A stretch of 64,000 bases of DNA from Lanius collurio (taxonomy: Eukaryota > Chordata > Aves > Passeriformes > Laniidae). Under the pieces are notes generated by a model. That model did not search any database and was not told the origin of the DNA. It saw nothing but the letters and a program-made list of their open reading frames with translations. Below, piece after piece: positions 11,501-26,500 of the stretch. Positions within the stretch are counted from its first letter, which is position 1. Every line of letters begins with the position of its first letter. The DNA is taken from NCBI GenBank assembly GCA_020086605.1, contig JACBWW010000049.1:1630523-1694522 (forward strand), written 5' to 3'. A program made the position numbers and the translations under genes.

Positions 11501-14500
11501 TGCTGAGTCAATATACTAGCAAGAAGAAAGATTTAAAGTCTTTCCTTTATCAGGAACTTCTGTTTCATTTAGAAAAAACTGAATAATTCCTAATCTAAAC
11601 ACTGTGAACCTGTTATTTTAGGACATGCATCCAGACAGTTTTATAAGATTTGAACTGAAATATATAAATTTTGCCTCTAAGATTCACATTCCAAGTTAGT
11701 TCTGGCTGAAATCAGTGGACATATAAAGGCAATAATTCAGCAAATCTCAGCTTCAGAAATGCCTCTTCAAATGCATTGTGCATTTGCAATCAGAAATGCA
11801 GAAATCAGACTTTAATTACACCTGCCTGCAAATGGGAATTAAATTACATCTGGACTTTGTTCCCTCCCCAAAATAATCTTACTTATATGTGACAGAATCA
11901 TTAGGAATGCAGTTATGTTGTTACCTTAGAAACACCTACAGAAGGGAAAAATCACAAGCATTTGAAAAATTAAACATTTCCTCTGAATAAACAACTGGGT
12001 ATGTGGTTTAAAGACCATTATCCCATGGCAATCCACAGGACTGGGCATGGATAAAGACCCAAGCCATGCCCAGTGCACCTTACCTCAACCTTGTTTCTGA
12101 GTTGTGCTCCTTCCTCAAAAGCCAGTTCTCCCAGCTTGAGCTATACATCCAGTTTATAGATCTAAATTACATTAAAAGTGCATTTAAATGAATTTGAAAT
12201 TATCAAACCTTGCAGTGCTGGAATTGAGTCTCCATAAAATAACACTTGAACTTGCCTGGAACCATTCTAAGTCTTTTGCAGCACTGATATTGCATGATTT
12301 CCAGAAGATTTATGACCTTTGCATAATTTAAGACAAAAGAAGAGCCTGAGAAGAAATGGTTTAGCTCTGACACTTTCTCTCTCAATACTCCTGCTGCGTA
12401 CACCTCATCAGTTCCTGTCCACCTACATCAGGATAAAGAACACAAGCTGAATTTTGGCATCAGGGAGAGGATAGTAATTGTGGTAATGAATGAGGCTGGA
12501 GTCCCTCTAGCTCAGACTTCTGCCTCTCCCTGAGAACAGCACTGAAAGGTGCAAGTTGAACTTGATTTTCACTCATTCCCACAAAGCTGTCAGCCAAATT
12601 CTGAATGCCAGAGCTTTACTACCAAGGAATGACAAATGTGATAAAAAGCACACAGTTTGAACTTTCAAAGCTGGCAGGAGTGGGGGGGAGGTGGGGGGAG
12701 AACAGGATTTTCAAAGTTGACAACAGATTAACAGATTTCAGGGGCTTCCACTTCCAGATGCCCAACTGGAGATGTCGTAACAGTGCCTGATTCACAGATC
12801 TGGCTGGCTGTCAGTCTCCCTTCCAGTGCCTTTCACAGAGAAAAAAAATCCCTTGTCCTTTTTAAAAGATTTGCACCTCACAGTTTGACATCTAAATAAA
12901 CTGATGCCTCTCTCCACATTCAAATCTGGATTAGAGGCTTCCGAAATCAGTAAGTGCCAAGGTGACCTCTGTTTTCACACTAAACAGGCTCAGCTGAAAA
13001 AAAAAAAAAAGCTATTCTCAGTTTCTAGCTGGTTTCAGAACCATCCTTCCCATACTAATCTAATTTCTCGGGTTTTCCTTTATTTTATTCTGCTTTTTTG
13101 GCATAGACAAAACGACTCTGAAAACCTCTGAGAGACAATAAATTGCAATGGAAGTTGTAGAAATAGGGATTTGTACCTTCCACTGTGCCTACAGAGCACA
13201 ATCAGCCTTCTCAGTTCCACAGTTCAAGTCACCACAATGCAAATATTAATTTTTAGTAGTAATGAAGTGAATCTGAATGACCACACTATCTCCAAAAGCC
13301 TCTGAGGACCAAGCTAAATGTTAAACAAATATATTCAAAGCAAGGAAAATCTGCTGGGTAAATGAGAATAGCTGTCAGTGCAATGCATGGGTGCCCAACC
13401 TGAGCATCCCTCTCCAGAGATGCTGGTGCTCCTCTGGCATGTCAGACTCAGCACCTGGGGACTGAAGAAGTGAACTTTCAATCACTATTCCCCATTTTCC
13501 CTTGTTAGCTACAGGAAAAGGCTCCACTGAACCTCTCCTACTGCAGATAAGCAGGGAGAACTCTGCTTTTTTTTGCAGCTGGCCAACTGGTAGGAAGGAA
13601 AGGTGGCCAGGATAAAGGAACCTGCTCCATGGTGACCTAAACTCCACTAGAATTCCTATTTTCAAAACATTTTTTCCTGCCTTAATTTCAGTGAGACAGG
13701 AGTGGTCCACAGGCTTCAGACAAGCCATGCTTTCTTCACCTTTCAACAGATCCATTTTCCCAGAAGAGCCCTGTGAACTTCCCCAGCAGCTCTGCTCCTG
13801 ACTCTGTTTATTCAGGAGTAACTGCAGACACAGGAAAATCCATCTGAATCCAGACCACTACAAAAAGACCTGTGAAACATCCCACATTTCCTTCCCTAAT
13901 TCCTGAGGAGCAGTTGTAGTGATGCACCAGTTCCTGAGTTCCCAGGCTCAGTGCTGGGCTGGTGAAGGCTGAGCCACTCCTAAGAGACCTCAGTGAAATT
14001 ATCCACACCTGCAAAAGTAAAAAAACCAGGTCCCTGCAGCTCACTGCCTCCTTCCATGAAAAAATATTTATTTCAGAGAGCAACTTCTAGTTTGGAAAAC
14101 ATGACAGCAAATTCTTAAAAGTAAAAAGAAAAAGGACCTTTCTACCTTAAGACTCAGGTTATAAAACTGAGCTCCCCTTGCAGAAGCCTGGACCCCACCA
14201 AAAAATTCATCCAATCTGACATCCCTCAAATTCTCCCCACTTTGCTCTACCCTATTCACCTTGCCCACAACCTCTCTGACTCTCATGCCTCTTCCCCCTT
14301 CTGACCCACTGCCAGTTCCTCACTTTTACTGGTTGGTCTCATCTTCCCAGCTGTGTCCTGAGACTCCAGGCTGTGACTGGGACCTGGCACCACCTGAGGG
14401 GCAGGGGCTGCTGCCAGCTGGTCACTGGCTGATGTGCAAAGTATTTCTCACTGAACACCCCATCAGCTGCTCAGACCAAGCCCTTTCCCCCTGCTCTGTG

Positions 14501-17500
14501 CATGCTGACCACGAAAACCATTCCAAGAGCAGCTGGAAAAGCTGGAGCAGTGCCCCTCCAACCCCACTGAGCCCCAGAGCCAGGAGAGCAGCTTCATTCC
14601 CTGCAACCCTGTAAATCTCTGTGCCCTGCCTCAGCACATAATGGGTTCAGATTTATCTGCCTCTCCAGAGAAATAAGAGATTAAAAGCACATTCACAGTC
14701 CCATGACAGCACTGAGGCACAGGCACTCCATTCAATGAATATGAGATACTATTATCACATTAGCAACTCTAGGGATTTTATCTAGTTTTCTAGTGGTTGC
14801 TGTTTTTCTGAGAGCCACTCCTCTCAGGCCATGGGTTTACATGAAAATTCTCATTTACTTTTCTTTTTTTCAAGAACAGGACACTGCGAATTGCAGGAAA
14901 AACCTTGAAATGTGAAAAACTGACAAGACAACGGAAAGAACATGGTTTGTTTTTTACTTTTCATGACTGTTTTTTACCCCCAAGGCACCCACTTGATTGA
15001 CAAGAACAAGACTCAGGGATCTGAACTGCTACATTTGGTAAAATAAAGGAATGGCAGCATAAATAACTTACAGGCATACAGCACCTAAAAATAAAAAACT
15101 CCTTGGAAACACCTCAGTGTGCCCCATGGATACACGTGCCCAACAAGCAGTAATATCAAGTTATGCTCATTTTTGCCTATACTTTAAAAAAACCAACGAA
15201 AAACCAACAAAACACTCTTCATGTTGGGTTTCTTTTTTTTCTTAATAACCCAGGATCACCAGCAACCTGTCGACACCTCTACAGGAGAATCCCCACTGGA
15301 ACTCATCAACCTCTAAACAGCAGAGTTTTAATTTTCTCATATGTGAAGAACAGCATCTTAAACAGCTTTATAAAATGGTTTAAGATCTTTCAGATTAATC
15401 TGCTAAGTGACAACACTCTCAGTGTGGAAACTATTTTTATCATTAAAAATTTAACTCTTTCCTAGGACTGGACTGAAAAAAAAAATAGTTAACAAGATTA
15501 ATTATAGCTGGGCAGGACCCAGGCAATTCTTCTCACTCCACTGTGAAATAAACTAAAATACCAGGATCCCATTAAAAAATTAATTTTCTAAACAAATAAT
15601 TCAGGGTGTTCAAAAATTTATATATAGGTGTATTAGAAATATATTTAAGAACCACCAAATGAAAGCTGCTGGTGCCAGCAAGAGATGCCCAGAGCCTGGA
15701 GAAGGATCCCAGCTCAGCAGGAGAGCACCTGAAGGGCAGCACAAAGGAATTCCAGCCTCTCCATCCAGCAGGGACAGGTGACATTATAGTGGGGATCTGC
15801 AACATGTCACCCATCCAGGAAAACTAAGGCTGCACAGGGCTTGGAGCACCCTGGTCTAGTGCAAAGAGGTGGAAAAAGATGATCCTTAAGGTCCCTTCCA
15901 ACCCAAACCATCCTGTGACTCTGTGATAAGATACACAGTTTTTTAAAAGCTAAACAGCATATTGCAAAACTATAGAAAGCTTACAATATTGACATTTTTC
16001 TTTTAATTTTAAAGTTGTCACACATTTGATGCAATATTTATAAGTTACAAAAATATTAACATATAAATGTTGTAACTATGTTATAAAGGTCTAAATGATG
16101 GAGTCGAAATGAGATGTCTTTATATCAAAATAACATAGAATGCTAAAACAATTTGTTTAGACTTCTCCCATCAAAACAATTTGTCAAAACTGACATGTTC
16201 TCACAAAATATTTCCATTTTGATAAAACAGCATTTTGACAGGAAACGGTTGAATCCCCACATTTTCATTCATCTCGCTGAACTATTTACATCCCTGTGAA
16301 CCAGACTGGATGTGAAAACAGGATGGGGGTTGAGTGCTGTCCCTAAGCAAAAGGCTCAGGCTGTTTCTGAACCCTCCCCAAGACCCTCAGGGCTGGGAAC
16401 ACACTCCACTGTACACTCTACAATGCCAGATCCTCCATTAAGTATTTCCAAAATAAAAAAAAAAAAAAAACTACATTAAAAAAAAAAATGGATAGTGCTT
16501 TAATGGCATTTTTTAATAAAAATTACTATTTGCTTCGAACTCTTTTGTGGGCTCCCTGAAAAAAAGCCAAATGGGGCTAAAGACATCTTCAAACAAACTT
16601 CTTACTTATAACTTCAAACAGTCTTCTGTTCTTACAGCAGCAGAGTTCTGTGGTTTGAACTGGACCACAAAATAATGCAAATGCAGTCCAGAAAAGAAAA
16701 GAAAGTGCATCAAGAACTGGTGATCTGATCTTCTTGTGGTGCAGCCACAAATATCATGAGGCCCCAACTTCAGAGCTCAGACATTGCCTTCCATACACCT
16801 GTCTTAAATAAGGTGTTCAAGGAAAATACTACACAGAGAGGATTTTCATGGAAACCAGAAGTCAATTAGGAATTGTCCATCAAAGAATACAGGTGCTTTA
16901 AAGACACTTCTGGACCAGGGGTACTCTGTGCCCCCATCCATGGGAATTTAGAACAGGCTAATGAACAGATGCTGGAAGGAAGTGTGATGTCTGTAGGACA
17001 ACGTGTAGCTCTTGTATTCTCTAAATAGATGCTCCTTTAAGCTGTTTATTGATCTACTTGTTCTTACAGCTCTTAATTATCTCACCTTTAAAAAAATAAA
17101 ACTGGATAAATGCAATCTTCAAATTAATGTCCGGCCCACATGAGCTACTTAATTTTAATTAATATTCTGCATGCTTTTTTAATTGTCTTCAAGAGACTTG
17201 GTGCCCTCTGTTTTTTTCAGGCTACCCAAACCATCCTGAAATAATTTCTGAGAGAAGATTATGCTGAAGTTTCCATGGTCTTGACCCCAGAAAGGGCCAG
17301 CACACAGACTTTAATCCTTGCATGCCCAACTCTGCATGAAAAAGCAGAGGAAAAAAAATAAAAACAGAGAGGCATGAACACACACTTTAGGTTCTCCCAT
17401 GAACAATCCCCTTACAGTTTTTTCTATTCAATTACACTGAATTTCAGCACAATGCTACTTTTATCCTTCCTGCTGCCATTCAGGACTTAGAAATTATCTA

Positions 17501-20500
17501 CTTATATTCTCTAGGTCAAAATAAGCAAGTTCATGTGCAAAAAGCTGCCTCACTGTCCACAGGACACTTCACTTCCTAACATCCTTTGAGCCCTTCACAG
17601 ATGTGCACACCATTCCCCTCAGGTTTCCTAGTCCTTAATTAACTGCTATCTTTTTAACAATAAATAGAACAGTGGGTGGTTTGGGAGTTGCTTTTTCATT
17701 TCTTTTAAGTTTGCACTGGCTACAAACTCCAACCCAGCTGCAGGAACTATGGGTGGAAGTGGAGAATGCTGTGGGAGAAAATGCTGTGAGTGGATGCTAT
17801 TAGAATAAGGTGGCTTTTTTTAATTATGCAAAATTTTGTAAAAATCCCCTCCATTAACTCACTGCAGCTCAGGAAGCTGAACAATAAATACACTTTGCCT
17901 GGCAGAAGGGTCACCATCAAATACTGAGGAGCACTGCCATGCAGTAGGATCAGCTGTCTTCACCCCAAACACAACATTATGGATACACAGACATGCCCTT
18001 CTGAGATCCCACTGCTGGGGCCCTCTGCTTCCAAGTCAAACTGCCCCAGATCAGAGGAGAAATTTGCCTCATAGATCCAACAGCACAGTGACCATAAACC
18101 CAGATCAGCCTGGCCTGACTTCCTGAGCACAAGAGCATCAGGTACCCATCCAGCAATAAATTACATACTCCTAAATTCTGTGATTAATTACCTCCCTTCA
18201 GTCAAAGTCAATACTTGGCTTGCATTGAAGTATTCAAATTTTTTTTTAAAAAGGATAAAAAGGAGAGGGGTGCTGATAATGGGAAGCGACTCTGCTCTGT
18301 CTTGATGGTGTTACTTATCAACTGCAATCAGATTACACAGATAACAAACAGCAGCAAATTTATCAGCTCCACTTGCACTTGTCATGTGCCTTTGCTTCAG
18401 GACTTCACTCAAGTGTGCTCAGCACCACCCAGCCTGGAAATCACCCAGACACAACACTGCTCTCCCTCAGGATATGGGAATGGGGGAAGAGGGGACAGAG
18501 ATCCAGGCAGGACATGGCAAGAGGAGAGGGAGATTAACCTCTTCCCACCCTTCACTTTGCAGGGATGCAACCAATTCGTTCAGCTGGTCCCCCAGCGTAA
18601 CAAAAAGTCACTTGTGGCGATCCAGCCTCAACAGGGTGGAATTCAGGGATGAAGCATTCAACTGTTTAGAGCCTCTGCCACATATTTATAGCCTGGGTTA
18701 ATGGTTGGGCTCAATGATCTTGGAGGTCTTTCCAACCCAAATGATTCTACAAGTATTTATCTATTTTTTAAGGTGTTTTTACACTGATTTCACCTGGAAC
18801 ACAATCCTGCAACATTGTCACCTGGATAAGGTACCAAACACCACCACAAACTAGGAAGGGAATGTAAAAATATCTTCTGGACATGACCATTTTTAAGTGG
18901 GTCAGTTATCTGCTCTCTTGTATCTGCAGGCATGAATGAAGGCTGATTATTCTGATTTTGCTACACAATCCACCGTGGCAAAAATGGCCTGATTTTAGTC
19001 TACGTTACCTCTGTGACAAATTAGGAAAAAATCTGAGATATAACTACAGAGTGTTTCACCCAGAGCAAGTGGTTTGTGCTCCTCCAAAATTTCTTCCCCA
19101 AACAGAAACTGCACACTCCTTAAACACAGCAATAACACTGCCCTCTGCCCAATTCAATTCTAGGTACAAGGTAACTAAATTTCATTGTTGTCAACAACAG
19201 TCTTAGAAACAAATCAGGATTAGCTTACTTAAATGATCTTGGATGTGTACACAGAGTTCCTGAAAGGCATTTCTGAGAGCCAGGCAATGCCTGGATTTTG
19301 AAAGCTCTGCACACACCACATAACCATAGGGGGTCCCCCATCATTAGTATCAATGTCCATTAGGGTGATGGCTCACTGTGAAAATGAGCATCCCAACTCT
19401 GCAGCTCCTGGCACTTAACCCCAAGCCTCCACGCACATTTCCTGATTATTTTTTCCATCCTTGTGCATTAAGCACCGTGCCCAGGGCTCACAAGAGATGG
19501 ATCACATGCACTGAGAGCTCCAGCTCCCAATCTCCAGACCCAGGAGTCTTAATGAAGGCCCTGTCAAATCAGCAGTTCGGGAGCATTCAGGGAAAAGAGG
19601 GGGGTGGTACTGTGATTGTAATTTCTACATCGATTTTTATCCCATAGAGATAAAAAAATAATAACAATAAAATTGCAAGAGCGCTGTTATCCTGGGAAAA
19701 TCAGCATCTCAACCAAAGAGCTCAGAAGCAAAGCCAGATCACAGGGCTCAGTGTGACTGCATGAGGAGGTTATGAATTCACCCATATGAGACACAAGTAC
19801 ATGCACCAGGCTCTCTGCACAAAACTTCACTTAGCAGGCTTTTGCACAGTTTTTTCCTTCCAAACTGTAGTCCCTCTGCATGAAAACCAAGAAAGTATTT
19901 TGTCATCTTTGCAGGCAAAGAGCTTTGCTGCTGCAGGTAGACAGAAATGCACAGACAAATGTAACAAAAAATTGCAGAATCCCGATTTAAAGAAGTTTTG
20001 AACACCACAGAGGAGGATGTTTGTGCTGCTTGCCCAGTATCACCCTGGTAAAGCCTTCCTGTAGCAGTCCACAGCTCCTTGTGTACTAGTTCTACACGAG
20101 AAATGCAGAAAAAGGAAAAGAAATATGTCTACAAAGCAAACTGTTAAATTCCTAGATAAATCCCCATCCAAGTCAGAATTCCTAACCACAGCCAGAACTA
20201 TTGCAAGCCAGCCACCAGCTTGGTTCAGACCTGAGTAAGTATTTTTGGGCAGCACCGGGCCCAGGCTGGCCCATGCCAACAGCAGGTATGAACTGGGGTC
20301 CTTCCCATAAAATTGCATTGCCCCAGGTGTCACTGATGCCACAAAGTGGAGGAAAGAAAATCTGGAGCTTTCCTGAACACCAAAACCCCTCCCCTTGGCT
20401 TGCCTTGTGTCCCGGGTTGCAATGTAAAATGTACCCAAAAGTCTGTATTCTGTCACCATCTTCATAAACTGATAAAACTGGAGGGACAGTGTTCCCCACC

Positions 20501-23500
20501 TCCCTCATGACTCATCCCTGATAAGCTCATGAGGCTATCTTCTGTTAATGGGCCAGCTGTTGACACCAGGTGGGGCAGAGTCCTTTATCTCTCCTATACT
20601 ATCTCCTGCTAATGGGCCATCGCCGCATGACTGATAAGACTCTATCACCCATTGTGAGATGCTCTGCCCAGAGGGAGGAACCAAGCCTTCGAGCCTGGAT
20701 ATAAGGGGAGATTTTGAACACCACAGGGAGCCTTTCCACTGGATTCTCAGAGGAAGACCAGACCCTTCTACATCGCCACTGGACCTTCAGAGGAAGATGA
20801 GACCTTCTCTACAGAGCCACTGCTTCAACGGAACCATCACTTCAGGAGGACTGCAGCCACCATTTAAATTGGACTGCTGCTAACCCCCTGACTGTCAGGG
20901 GGTCAGGTTTGTACTCTGACTCTGTCAGTGGGTTGTGGTGTTTTTTTTGTATTATTACATTTATTTTATTTCTTTCTTATTAAATTGTATTTCTGACTTG
21001 AAGTCCCTCACTAGTTTGCTTTAAAACTAGTACACCTTGGCAGCAGACAGAAGAGGCAGCTCCATGCCCCGTGTCTCTGAGATCTCACAGACCAGCCCCA
21101 AGCAGAATTTGTGGCATAACAACACCTAAAATTTATGGGCCATCCTGGCTGGGGATGTTGCTGCAGTATAAATATCCTGCCCAGGGCTCTGACCTCACAC
21201 CTCCAAACTCCATCCAATTATCCCCCATGCTAAATGCCTCTTCTCACTCCCAAACCCTGCAGTGGCTTTCTGAAGGATATTCTCTGGAGACAGCTCTGTA
21301 AAACCCAACAAATTTACAGCAGCACAATGTTCTTACATAAAGCATAAACCAGTTCACTGCACAATTACGGTGGTTTTTCCCTCCTGGTGCCAACAGACTA
21401 CAGCAAATATCCACTACAAATAAAAGCATCAAAACATAGAGGATAAATAGAGGGATGTGATATCCAAGAAATCCATTCTGATTTTGGGTTTGGACTATTT
21501 TTTTCATCTTCTCTACAGAAAGAGGAGAACAAATGGTGATGATGCTTACAAGTTTAGTATATTGTTTAATACACAACAGAAGAAACACCAATTAAAAAAT
21601 AAAAAAGGACTGAAGTTTTGGTTAATGCTTAAAATTGGGGGAGTTTTTTTAGAATCATAGAATGGTTTGGAGTGGAAGGAACCTTAGGGATCTTCTTGTT
21701 CCAAACCCCTGCTGTGGGCAGGGACACCTTCCACTAGACAAGGTGGCTCAAAGCCCCATCCCACCCTAGCCCTGAACATCTCCAGGGATGGGGCAGCCAC
21801 AGCTTCTATGGGCAGTGTCTCCCAAATTTTTTCCAAGATTTTTTTTCCACAAGAAGTGATTTTAAAGATAAAAGCAAGCCATTACCAGGTTCAGCCTGAG
21901 ACCCCCAACACAAATATGCATCTCAGAGGCAAAGGAGTTCTTTGCTGGAAAACTCTGTTAGGACTCTGGGGTGGGCTGGTGCCATTTAGCTTGAGTCAGT
22001 GAGGTGCAAACAGCAAAGGTGGACTTGTAAGGTCTAATTTAAGGATTTGGCCATGATTCTCCCCAAATCTCACTGCTCACACCCAGATCTTGGGAAAACA
22101 ATGGAAATCTAACCTCTCCCATGACCCAGCACACTCCCAAGTTATCACAGAAATAGCAAACAAGCCTCATTCACCACGACTCCAACTTGTGACACCCCAC
22201 GAAGCAGAAACGTGTTTTCAAAAAAACACCCCATCAAACTCATTTCACAATTTACAGTGCGTTCTGCAATTAATCACATTTGTATTGCCAGCTTTTAATG
22301 ACTGAATCCTGTTTAATCACTCCAGAGCTTCTCGGCTGTGTGATGTGAACACCGCAAATCAGAACCTAGAGGCCCTGATAAACATTCAACATGCATCCTT
22401 CCCAAAATTAATGGTACAGTCGAAGCACAGCCAGGCCCCATGAGGTGCTTAACATCCTATGCATAAAATGTAAATTCATAATCATCATCACAAGACCATC
22501 AAAGAAATACTCCATCAAGGCTCATTTTGTGCTTGCTAAACATGTGTTTTCTGCACTTGGAAACAGAAAAGGGGCTTGAACTATAAATCCCAGGATCAAA
22601 AACATCCCCCGAACTTTGAAGAGTTTAAATCAACGTAGAACATTATGCGAGGCAACGTCTGAAATGAGAATAACAATGTGCTACAGGACCTGAAATGGGA
22701 GCAGCTTTTCCACAGTGCTCTAAACTCCCTTTGAATTATAAAACTTTAGCTGTGCCATCAGTCTAGGATATTCTGATGGGAGATGATGAACCCAAATGCC
22801 TTCACTGCTAAATCAAATATTACTGCAGAGTCATGGTTCATCCAACTGGTTTGTGAGCCTTTAATCTCACTTCATCATACAATGCTTCCTTTGAAGTTTT
22901 TTTGGCTTCTTTCTTTCTAAATAAATTTAGATGAGGTACAGGAAGAGGCCTTCCCAACAGATCCACCTGCTAATATCCAGACTAAAAAGGTTAAGGTCAA
23001 CATTAGAATTGCTCAAAGTAAAGCAGGAATCTATGGAAGAGGTCATTTCAGAAGACAAAATATTCAGGGTGTAGATGCTTTACATGGCCAGGGACTCCTC
23101 ATTGACTTTCTCAGAGTTGTTTGGCACAGGAGAATTGCAGGATTTCCCCTTCTTTAGGTTCTGTACTCATCATGGCAGAGCCTCTTCAGTAAAACTGGTA
23201 CAACACATAGCAGGATGGTTTCCTGAATCTGGCAAGGTTTTCCCTGAATATAATTAATCTTCTACATCAACTCCAGCACTTTAGGAAGTAGCTATATTTT
23301 TACACCTAAAAACGCTGACTTTCCCCTCATTTCTTCATTCCCAAGTGACAGCGTGAGGAAAAACGCTTTTTTTAGCTACAAACGCAGGAGGTGGATGCTC
23401 TGCCTCACAACACAAAATAAACCATCAATCAGGATGGGTTTCAGCATATCCTTAAGCTCGTTTGTGGCTCTGGTTTCTTTTTTCCTTCTGTGACCGAAAT

Positions 23501-26500
23501 CAAATGGAAGCGAGAGCACACACACAGACAGACAGAAACAAATTATTTGGGATTTCACAGCAAAACTTTTCCAGTGTCACAGAGAAGGGCCAGAACTGAC
23601 CCAGGATTTGGTATCTGGGTTAGAAGAATTGCTTTTTAAGTGTCATCAGGGAAATGCTTTATCAGAGCATCCCTCAAACCTCCACACTGTGTTACGAGCC
23701 ACCTCCACAGGCTCCAGGAGCATATGGGCTGCTTCAGGAATCCAGCCCCTTCCACGGTGACTGGGAGCCCACATTACCATGCATAATGAAGGAAAAATCA
23801 AGTGCAAGTCACAGCTGGCTCGGGATCATGCTGGCACTCGCATCTGCCACGAGCAGCTTCCCAGATTCACTCCATGCCTGCTCCTCACAAATCCGAGGTG
23901 CCCCTGGAGCACCTGAAGGAAAGCTCTGCTGAAGATGTGGCACTGGTCACGTTGGTTTGTCCTTGGCCTAAAAGAGCTCAGAAAATCCTCCCTCAGCTCA
24001 GGACTAAAAGATGTAATTGAAGCTTCAAACTGCCCAAAAAAGGTCCACTGTAGAAAAGTGGACTTCAACTTTGGCATGGTCTGGATCAAATCCCTTGTGC
24101 TATTCACCCTTCCCAGTTCCTATCCAATGCACCAAAAAATCACCTACTTCTCAGATATAAATAGCCAAAGTGTTTCTAACTTAGAATATGAAGGATATTG
24201 GGGGTTTTTTTTTAAATTTCCACAGATGTCTCCAATAGAGATTAATTAAATCTGACCATGTTTTACCTACTGTATCATTAACTACCTAAGTCTAGTCTTA
24301 CAGTTGAAGTAGCATTTCCATTCCAGAACTCCTCTGGGGAAAATTACATGAGACTGGGGAAGGGAAATTAAATGCGATTATCAAGAATGACTATTTAAAA
24401 ATCTCTCAAACTAATAAGTTTTAAAGAGTATTTTATTAAAAATGCATTCAGCTAGACAGTAATTAAATTGACAATTACAAAAAATGAGTGGTCTGCATCC
24501 ACTGTTATGCTTCCAGGGTCAATTCTCCCATTTTTCCCTGGTTTCTGGGCTTTTTATCTCCACAGCTTCAGAGCAGATGTCCCAGGACATGATGTGAGTG
24601 TGGAAGAACAACTGTGGATATTCAGGGTGTGGAGACCTCCAGAGTCACAAGCACAGGTCGGTGATGTTTGCTTGAATAATGAATAATGACACAGGAGTCT
24701 CCTCAATGACAACACACCAAGCCTACAAACAGGGCTGCAATTCTTCTGTTCAATACTGAACAGATTCTCAACTTTTCTGCATTTTGTTTCATATTCATGT
24801 GGTCTGAATCAAGGGGTTGGATGATGTCAAACACTGGCTCAACAGAGAGCAACAGGGTTCTAAAACTATTTTTTTTAGGAACCTCACTGAGGCTGATTAT
24901 GAAATAACTTCCATCTTGGAACTTCAGTGTCTTGGGAGGAGGATTCTGCTGTTTGATTCAGTGGATGAAGGAAGTTTTTTGCAACAACTGTCGATGGGAG
25001 ATTTTTTCTGAAATGGTCTCAAAGGTACCATCCAAAAATCCACCCTGTTCCACTAGCAGCTACAGAAAGAGGAAATCTCAGCAACCTCAATCTCTACTCA
25101 CAGAAAAGTCTGGTGTCTGCTCAAATACTCTTCCTGCAGTATGTATTTGGAAATGCAGCTTCTCATTCACAGTCTCTGCCTCACTCTGCAATTACTCCTT
25201 TCCTCCCCATCTCTTCCTCCAGCACAACCTGCACTAAACATCAGGCCCAAAACAAATGGTTTGGTCACGGTGGAGGCTGCAGAGTTACCCTGCAGCCTGT
25301 GACCAGAATCATGAGCAACAGAAGGCAAAGCCATGGGGTCTCAGCTGCTCACCTCAAGTGCTCCAAGCATCCTGAACAGAGCCTGAGTGCCACTGAAATG
25401 AGCCTTCCTTGTAGGAGGTCAGGAGCTGCCACAGAAATTGGTTCTGCCAACATTTTGGGCTGGATAAGTGAACTGCTGCAGCTCAGCATCACTTGCAAGG
25501 AGTTGTGCTGCATCAGTCTTTGCTGAAGTTTAACCCTTTTGCTGTGCAACGGGCTTGAGCTTTGATCTATAGAGACAGAATCTCACACATTGCATAGTAA
25601 CCCTACAAAAATTAATGCAACTGAGATCTGTGTGGGTTTGGACAAGCAAAACTCGCTCAGTTTCCAATACAACCCCTCTTCCAATACAAAGCCCTGCTCA
25701 TATGTAGCAGAAACCTCATGGGGCCATACTGCATCCAGCCAAGAGGGATAAATTTCAGTTCCCAAAGTTGCTCCCTACAAAATCAACTGGTTCCATAGGG
25801 AAAAAAAAGAAAACAAAAACCAAACCACAGAAAAACCACAACAACAAAAAAACCCCACACACTTTTGCTTCTTCTCATGGCAAAAATAGCTAAGAAATGC
25901 CCCATTCCATGCAACACCAACCACACTATCCATGCAAGGTGTGGGGTTGAGAGGGTCCCCAGCTCATGCTGAAGCCTTCCCAAAGTTAACTCTACCCCTC
26001 CAATCACCCTTGCTTTTATCTCCCTACTGTGTCTCATTTGCTTTTCACTTGCTGGTCCAGCTGTGAAAACATCAAGTGGCTTCAGTCCTGCTGTTCCCAA
26101 GGAAGAATCAGATCCCCAAAGTTTTTTTGGAAATTATTGCAAAAGACATGGAACACAGAGCTAACACATACCCTGATTTCCTCCTGGCCATTTGTCATGA
26201 CATCCATGCATAAAGACACTTTGCTAGCACACTCGAGCCCCAACCTTGCCAAGAGCCTGAGCAAGAGGAGAATTTCAATCTCCTTGCATAAACCTCTGAT
26301 TTCCAGAAGTGTCCAAGCCTCGCTGGCCATATGGGGCCAGAGCACTCTGGGTCAGTTCTAGTCCTTCAAGCAGCAGCAAAGTGAGTGCTGAAGGGTTCCA
26401 AAACCCAGAAAAAAAATCTTCTTGCTTAAATTTAGAAACGACCAACATGCTCAAGTGATTTTCCTGCTGGCTAATGACCTCAGCTGGAGTCCTGTAACAC

